A program made the translations under genes and the position numbers. The notes under the pieces were generated by a model. It worked only from the letters and a program-made list of their open reading frames with translations. It was not told where the DNA came from and did no database searches. From contig JAFTTD010000066.1 in the NCBI GenBank assembly GCA_017466965.1, positions 1-9,455 on the forward strand: DNA of 9,455 bases, read 5' to 3'. How positions within the stretch are numbered: the first letter of the stretch is position 1; the number at the start of each line of letters is the position of its first letter. This document shows, piece after piece, positions 1 to 4,900 of the stretch. The stretch comes from Bacteroidaceae bacterium. GTDB lineage: Bacteria; Bacteroidota; Bacteroidia; Bacteroidales; Bacteroidaceae.

Positions 1-66
1 CTCCCACTCGGGTATGATAGCCTTGCCGTTCTGGATGTCGTAGCCGTATTCCTTGTATATTGCCAT
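1..66 (-). CDS. 5' end of a probable BspA-like LRR protein gene (partial, leaves window)
   Basis: Read leftwards from the ATG at 66-64, the first 22 codons are open to the window edge, beginning MAIYKEYGYDIQNGKAIIPE and then W-E. No signal peptide is visible in this stretch. The near-identical copy at 1256-1351 continues with T-E-I, which matches the V-T-E-I that opens each LRR unit of the lipoprotein at 614-1252. I infer that this gene is a BspA-type LRR_5 protein whose repeats lie outside the window. The stretch alone does not prove the family. The likely upstream promoter is the one at 477-507, which would give a leader of about 400 nt antisense to transposase remnant A. It could also be a truncated remnant like its copy. 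Confidence 0.5.
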   Translation of the reverse strand, partial: MAIYKEYGYDIQNGKAIIPEWE

Positions 67-128
67 GATAGTAGTTCTTGGTTGTTGTTTCTGAGTATAT
101 AATTCATCCTTTCCTGGATAAAATATAG

Positions 129-435
129 CACCTATCTGAGGACAAAGTTATTGAATTATTCTGTTTTGCAGATGATTTTGTAAGTTTTTTGATAGAATGG
201 TAGCAAAATATACGTTCAAGAGTACAGTAAAGCGTTCTTATCACCGTAATTCCACCATGTCAAAAGCCGAAATCATGCTTATCATGATATTGTTTCACGA
301 TTCCAATTATCGTTGTTTTAAACATTTCTATCAGGAGCATGTCTGCAAACATTTGCGTCATCTTTTTCCTAAGGTTGTTTCGTATAACCGTTTCGTTGAG
401 TTGGAAAAGAAGTAGCAATTCCTTTAGCTTGCTTG
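129..435 (+). pseudogene. IS982-family transposase remnant A (N-terminal third, two frameshifts)
   Basis: Three reading frames joined end to end give an IS982-type N-terminus. Codons 129-179 read H-L-S-E-D-K-V-I-E-L-F-C-F-A-D-D-F. A missing T in the run at 177-179 (four T here, five in copy B) shifts the frame, which resumes at 181-408 with the K-F-F-D-R-M-V-A-K-Y region and a stretch including YHRNSTMSKAEIMLIMILFH and FPKVVSYNRFVELE. A further missing base near 407-408 shifts it again to 409-435 (E-V-A-I-P-L-A-C-L). Homology then stops, before the first catalytic Asp. An in-frame TAG immediately precedes 129 and no ATG leads the frame. Intact family members are roughly 300 residues. It is dead as a transposase; family assignment rests on remembered motifs. 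Confidence 0.8.
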
Positions 436-459
436 AATATTTTTTTGCAACGAGTAAAA

Positions 460-485
460 GTATCTTCGAGTTGACTCAAAGATAC
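460..485. repeat. 26-bp imperfect palindrome overlapping a promoter -7 box
   Basis: Outer arms GTATCTT and AAGATAC and inner arms GAGT and ACTC are symmetric about 472/473. On the plus strand only the centre two bases and one arm pair (C467 opposite A478) fail to pair. The right half contains the -7 box (477-484) of the minus-strand promoter, so on position it resembles an operator rather than a terminator: no T-run follows on either strand. It could instead be a terminal structure of a small mobile element. The sequence shows symmetry; any regulatory function is inference. Confidence 0.6.
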
Positions 486-507
486 AATTTTATTTCGAAA
501 ACACAAA
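477..507 (-). promoter_or_regulatory. Bacteroidetes-type promoter reading leftwards
   Basis: On the minus strand TTTG (507-504) is followed by exactly 19 bases and then TATCTTTG (484-477). This fits the known Bacteroidetes sigma-ABfr consensus (TTTG, about 19 bp, TAnnTTTG) at every specified position. Transcription would start near 470 and run antisense through transposase remnant A to the gene at 66. It lies just after the terminator of the LRR lipoprotein gene, so it starts a new transcription unit. Confidence 0.65.
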
Positions 508-553
508 CAGAGAGTGCAAATACAGTATCCCGATGCCGTTAAACTTTCTGGGC

Positions 554-578
554 AAAAAAAATGCCCCATTCCGGGGCA
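554..578 (-). terminator. Rho-independent terminator of the LRR lipoprotein gene
   Basis: On the minus strand a six-base-pair stem, TGCCCC/GGGGCA with a five-base loop (578-562), is followed at once by eight T (561-554). It lies about 35 bases after the LRR lipoprotein stop codon in the same direction. The GC-rich stem and uninterrupted U-tract make it convincing. Confidence 0.8.
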
Positions 579-613
579 AATTTTAAGTGTATTTGATAAT
601 GAGGGAGATAGGG

Positions 614-1252
614 TCAGTAGCGGATGATTTCGACGTTGGGGCAGTTCCAGAAGGCTAATTCATCCACATTGCACCCCTTAGGGATGCGCACTTCGGTGAG
701 GCTGGAGCAACCCTCGAAAGTACATACTCTAATCTCCGTCACCGACTTTGGGATGGATATGCTCGTGAGGCTGGAGCAATCACGGAAAGCAGCTGTCCCA
801 ATCTTCGTCACCGATGGTGGGATGGAGATGCTCGTGAGGCTGGAGCAATCTTCGAAAGCATCTGACATAATCTTCGTCACCGACTTTGGGATGGAGATGC
901 TCGTGAGGCTGGAGCAACGATTGAAGGCACCTGGCCCAATCTCCGTCACCGATTCTGGGATGGTGATGCTCGTGAGGCTGGAGCAACCAGAGAAAGCGCT
1001 GTCCCCAATCTCCGTCACATCCTTGTCCAATTTCAATATACATACATTCTTGTCTGGAACATAACTGTTTGACACTATTCGCCCTTCGCCAAAGCGAGAA
1101 AAATCTTCTATCGGCAAGACGCTGTTATCAATGGTTGTATAATGAATTTCATTAGTAGGTATTTTGTCTCTACAAGACGTTAGTCCTATGATGCAGGACA
1201 AAAGTGCAATGATGCATTTGCTGATAAATCTGTAGTTATTCATAAATCTCAT
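614..1252 (-). CDS. BspA-like leucine-rich repeat lipoprotein
   Basis: A 212-residue protein. Residues 1-27 form a lipoprotein signal: a short charged start, a hydrophobic core (I-I-A-L-L-S-C-I-I-G) and a lipobox L24-T25-S26-C27. Residues about 79-205 carry five near-identical 23-residue LRR_5/BspA units of the form V-T-E-I-x3-A-F-x2-C-S-S-L-T-S-I-x-I-P, then a degenerate cap ending at the C-terminus. Such proteins are displayed at the surface and used in adhesion or protein binding; the partner here is unknown. The ATG at 1243 (M4) is an equally good start and keeps the signal peptide. The gene is monocistronic by position: a terminator lies at 554-578 and only a 31-codon leader frame precedes it. 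It is short compared with many BspA proteins, and the identical units suggest recent expansion or contraction. Confidence 0.85.
   Translation of the reverse strand: MRFMNNYRFISKCIIALLSCIIGLTSCRDKIPTNEIHYTTIDNSVLPIEDFSRFGEGRIVSNSYVPDKNVCILKLDKDVTEIGDSAFSGCSSLTSITIPESVTEIGPGAFNRCSSLTSISIPKSVTKIMSDAFEDCSSLTSISIPPSVTKIGTAAFRDCSSLTSISIPKSVTEIRVCTFEGCSSLTEVRIPKGCNVDELAFWNCPNVEIIRY
684..1028. repeat. Five tandem 69-bp repeats encoding LRR units
   Basis: The plus-strand core GTGAGGCTGGAGCAA occurs at 696, 765, 834, 903 and 972, exactly 69 bp apart. Surrounding bases (TCCGTCACCGA, GGGATGGA, GATGCTC) recur in most units. Each unit is 23 codons, so gain or loss of a unit would keep the reading frame. 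Outer boundaries are approximate. Confidence 0.9.
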
Positions 1253-1255
1253 TAT

Positions 1256-1351
1256 TTATAATATTATTGTCATCTTTATCTCTGTCTCCCACTCGGGTAT
1301 GATGGCCTTGCCATTCTGGATGTCGTAGCCGTATTTATTGTATTTTGCCAT
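1256..1351 (-). pseudogene. 31-codon leader frame, truncated copy of the gene start at 1-66
   Basis: From the ATG at 1351-1349 a 31-codon frame ends with TAA at 1258-1256. Its first 22 codons match the gene start at 1-66 with three residue changes (A3, K5 and E6... here K3, N5, K6 with the rest alike apart from I/K order), then it reads T-E-I-K-M-T-I-I-L and stops. The stop is separated from the lipoprotein ATG (1252) by only three bases, so ribosomes ending here could restart on the lipoprotein gene. It may be the broken 5' end of an older LRR gene whose body was replaced by the lipoprotein gene, or a retained leader that couples translation. The sequence cannot decide. Confidence 0.5.
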
Positions 1352-1720
1352 GATAGTTGTTCTTGGTTGTTGTTTCTGACTATATAATTCATCCTTTCCT
1401 TGATAAAATATAGCACCTATCCGAAGGTAAAGTTAGTAAATTATTCTGTTTTGCAGATGATTTTTGTAAGTATTTTGATAGAATGGTAGCAAAATATACG
1501 TTCAATAGTACAGTAAAGCGTTCCTATCACCGTAATTCCACCATGTCAAAAGCAGAAATCATGCTTATCATGATATTGTTTCACGATTCCGACTATCGTT
1601 GTCTTAAACATTTCTATCAGGAGCAGGTCTGCAAACATTTGCATCATCTATTCCCTAAGGTTGTTTCATATAACCGTTTCGTTGAGTTGGAAAGGGAAGT
1701 TGCTGTCCCACTGGCATTGT
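1286..1720. repeat. Copy B of the duplicated LRR-start/IS982 module
   Basis: This is the second copy of the segment at 1-435, in the same orientation, 1285 bp further along. It runs from the P-E-W-E codons of the minus-strand leader frame, through the 60-bp spacer, into the transposase N-terminus. Strong nucleotide similarity ends near 1695, where copy A has its second frameshift; weaker coding similarity reaches about 1720. Copy B keeps the transposase frame open and extends further into the transposase than copy A. Confidence 0.85.
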
Positions 1721-1836
1721 TCATCAAAAAGGTCCTTTTGGGCAAGTGTACGGGTATAAGTTTTGTGGATAGCACACCTCTGCGTGTATGCCGCAACCAA
1801 AGAATACATATTCACAAGACATTCAAAGGCATTGCG
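1414..1836 (+). pseudogene. IS982-family transposase remnant B (truncated after the first catalytic Asp)
   Basis: The frame is open from just after an in-frame TAG (1411-1413) through the ATG at 1483. Codons from 1414 give H-L-S-E-G-K-V-S-K-L-F-C-F-A-D-D-F-C-K-Y-F-D-R, continuing into the helix-turn-helix-like N-terminal region and then G-K-C-T-G-I-S-F-V-D-S-T-P-L, whose Asp is residue 96 counted from the 1483 ATG and should be the first acidic residue of the DDE catalytic site. IS982 similarity ends at about F-K-G-I-A (1836). The frame runs on to a stop at 1869 in unrelated 8-bp repeats. About two thirds of a normal transposase, including the other catalytic acids, is missing, so it cannot transpose. 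No inverted repeat end or target-site duplication could be assigned. Confidence 0.8.
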
Positions 1837-1843
1837 CATTACC

Positions 1844-1883
1844 TACCTTATAACCTCACAACCTCATAACCTTACAACCTTAT
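1844..1883. repeat. 8-bp tandem array, unit AACCTYAY
   Basis: Four clean consecutive units are visible at 1852-1883: AACCTCAC, AACCTCAT, AACCTTAC and AACCTTAT. One diverged unit precedes them (TACCTTAT, 1844-1851). The array begins within about 8 bp of the end of transposase similarity, so it marks that junction. It has no G on the plus strand and its period is not a multiple of three. Confidence 0.8.
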
Positions 1884-1900
1884 AATAGGGTGCTTTCATT

Positions 1901-1940
1901 ACAAACTCAAAAACTTAAGAACTAAAGAACTTAAAAACTT
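1901..1940. repeat. 8-bp tandem array, unit AARAACTT
   Basis: Five consecutive 8-base units read ACAAACTC, AAAAACTT, AAGAACTA, AAGAACTT and AAAAACTT, ending 9 bp before the stop codon of the CotH-family gene. The unit differs from that at 1844-1883, but period and purine/pyrimidine pattern are alike, and both arrays lie in the 3' flank of the same gene. The transcript of that gene would carry the complement, rich in U and G. Confidence 0.75.
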
Positions 1941-1949
1941 AAATACGCC

Positions 1950-4900
1950 TTACAATCTCACAACCACTTTAATCGTATTTCTGTTGCCTTCATCATCTTC
2001 CGCCGCTACGATGTATGTTCCTTTCGGCAATGACGAGAGACTTATGCTTCCTGTACCGTCAGTCAGCACCAGCGTGCGGTCCATACTGATTTGTCCCGAC
2101 ACTGTAAACACTCTTGCCTCAACCGTTCTTCCTGCATCGCCCTCTATGCTTACCTTACCGTCATGATAGGCAAGTTCCAGGTCTCCGCCCTTCAGCACCT
2201 TATTTTCAATGATACCATCATAGACCGGTTCTTCAAAATATGTGGCATACGAATTAATCATATTTGCTGCAGCCAAGGTCTGCTTCTCCATCACATATAC
2301 ACTATTTCCTCCGTCGGGATAAAGCCCTACGGAACAGTCGCTTTCGTGGGCCGGATAGACAAGAGTGTCGCACCATTCGCCGTCCTCAGCAGTAAGAAGA
2401 ACCTCACCGCCCTCAGCACCAAGCTTGAACGAGGTGTGTATCTGGCTTACAGGATTCAGCTTGTCTGCCCATAATATCAGGTAGCTGTATGGTGCGATTA
2501 CGGTGTTAATGTCTTCGCTTGAAGGTATCTGGTATTTTTGTGGTTTGTCCAGATTGTCGCTGACATACATTCCTGCAACATCCACAGGAGCATCCGTCGC
2601 ATTGAAGAGCTCAATCCAGTCGTTCTTCTGATAATACTCATTGATATAAGTGCTGTTTGAAGCGCATATCTCATTTACCCTTATTGGAGCAAAGTTGTTT
2701 GACTTCATTTCCTCATCGGTCATTTTTTCATAACAAGCCACCAATTCTATATCGTCGGTAGATTGGAGCTCGTATTTTTCCGTTCTGCAAATGTATGTCG
2801 CATTATTCTTGTATGAACGATGTGTCAATGAAGCGTCGAAATAAATGTCGCTGGATGTACTGCTGTTGTTGTGAACTTCCACAGCTATTGCATTCCTGCC
2901 CTTTTTGAAAAGCGACGGATTGAGCGTGATGCTGCCCACGTCGGGATTTCCCGTTGCATGCGACGATGCGAAGGTAGTATAATTTATGGTTCCGTTTGGC
3001 ATTATATATCTTCCTGCCTCCTGTCCGTTGACATAGACAACAAATCCGTCGTCAACAGTGTAGTCGAAAACAAAGACATCGTTCTCGCCTGGCGATTTAG
3101 TCAGATTGAATACTTTTCTGAAATAATATGTCGGACGTTTGTTTGAGGCGTCTGCACCATAATCGAGTATTGTGTTATACCCCCTGCTGTTATTGTTGTC
3201 GCCGGTATAATATCCTAATGGTGCATTTCCTGAGTTCCACGCCCCTGTGCCATAAAAACTTGCGGTCCATTTGTCGCCATCAAGGGAGCCCTGGTCGTAA
3301 TAGTCCCATTCATCTCCATTGGCGAAAATCATCTTCTCGTCTTCCAGGGCTTTTATGTCGCTCTTCCATCCTATGAACTTGTACGAAGCGGGAGCATCGG
3401 CCTGCACTGTCACCTGCCCGAAGAGGCTTCCGTCGAACCTGTTTGTAGGCACAACCATGTTGTTCACCATCAATCTGGCCTCATCAATATTTGCAGAAAG
3501 TTTCACCTTCTGCTCTCTTGTTCCTGAAAGATTGAATTTCCAGTAGTTCTTCATGCTGTTCATCATCTCCGCCTTCAGATTGGCAAGCGAACTTATCAGG
3601 CTGTTTGCCGTATTATAAGGGTTCTGATGTTCCTGCTGCAGGGTGGAATACGTGCGTTCGGCCAGACGATTGATTATCTCCTTGCAACGCTCGGGTTCGA
3701 ACGTGCTGCCAGCCACAAGACAGAAGGTGTCGATGAACTTTTTGCGAAATTCTTCATTATCCAGCATATTCAGGAAAATGGTGACAAGCTTTATTTCTTC
3801 TGTAATAACCTGTCCTGTGTCATAAATCTGATTGAACGTGAATATCTTTCTGCTTTCAAGAAGGGAGAACGGAGAGTTTGACCCGAATGCGCTGTCGAGG
3901 TCGAAAAGCACAAAACGGAATTTGCCTCCTTCGCGCCTTGGTCTGAACGCCTTGACGTTGTTCCTTATCCAGTCGTCCGTTCCAAGGAATAGTTCCACAG
4001 CCATGTAGTTGATGTACTCATCAATGTCAACCATCGAACAAATATGTTCGTAGGTTTCAGGGTCGGACGCGTTGAAAGTAAGCTCGTACCACTCAAGAAA
4101 ACTGTCTTCAGTGCCTGTCATCTGGCAATATCCCGAATCGGGGCTCATTTCGAACATGTCAATTTCATCGCTGTCGTAGCCGTAGTTTGCATAAGCAAAG
4201 TGCTTGTTGTTTGGTTCGCGTATGTTGAGCAGTCCGATGTACTGTCCGTTAATGAAATGCACTGCCGGCTGGTATGCCTGTCCGTCAACATCTATTCCTG
4301 ATGTGCGCACAATCTCCTGCAAGGCAGGGTCCTTTATTCTTGACCCCGTATCGTTTCCGCCGTTTCTGACCTGAAGCGTCTTATGCTTCAGATATGGCTT
4401 GGCTTCAAACACCGGATAATCATAAAAGTTTTTGCCCTCATATATTTTTTCAGCCTTAAGTTTGAAGGAATGAGGTGTCCAGGCACGGCTCCATCCTCCG
4501 CACATGGCCATGTCAACCTCCTGGTTTATGACCATTCCGCCCTCCGGGGTGAAATACTCAAAGTTTACAGGACGGTCCCAGTCCATATTCCAGTTGCATG
4601 GGGTAGTCTGTCCGTTTCCGGTGCGACCGTTAACTCCTCTGACATATATTCCAAGACTGTCGTCGTAGAGGTTGGCAGGGTCTGTCACAACAGAAATGAC
4701 AGGCAGAACAATATCCTTGTCACGATACAGGTATGAACGTGTTACCACGGCGCTCGGCAACATTCCATCCTTGAACAGACGGAAACGATAGGTCACAGTA
4801 GATGACACATTGAATATTCCTGTTTTGGATGTTTTTCCGTTATCAAGTGTCGGTGTGGTACCATCTGTCGTATAACGGAGTGTCGCTCCCGACGGTATAT

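Larger units (their letters stand above)
1..435. repeat. Copy A of a duplicated LRR-start/IS982 module
   Basis: This stretch matches 1286-1720. By eye, about 27 single-base differences and one 1-bp indel separate the copies over the roughly 410 bp to position 408. Past a second 1-bp gap the match weakens, but the encoded residues (E-V-A-I-P-L-A) still agree to about 435. The repeat spans both the start of a minus-strand LRR-type gene and the N-terminal part of a plus-strand transposase, with about 60 bp between them, so it is larger than an insertion sequence end. The best reading is duplication of a genomic module, or recombination between related modules, followed by separate decay. Confidence 0.85.

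Noticed and set aside
369..569. 66-codon minus-strand frame beginning M-G-H-F-F-C-P-E
   Set aside because: It starts inside the lipoprotein terminator hairpin, crosses the promoter at 477-507 and ends antisense to the transposase remnant, so it would not be made intact from that promoter. Best treated as a chance frame.
684..1028. Regularly spaced repeats that could be taken for a CRISPR array
   Set aside because: The 69-bp units are contiguous and similar throughout, with no unrelated spacers, and they encode LRR units in frame. No cas genes are present.
624..1064. 146-codon plus-strand open frame with repeated V-R-L-E-Q units
   Set aside because: It is the antisense shadow of the 69-bp LRR repeats. 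Because 69 is a multiple of three, any frame open in one unit stays open in all. The minus-strand product has a lipobox, a recognisable LRR pattern and a matching terminator.
1414..1869. Complete insertion sequence in the left region
   Set aside because: The transposase is cut off after its first catalytic Asp and joined to 8-bp repeats, and I could not identify paired terminal inverted repeats or a target-site duplication.
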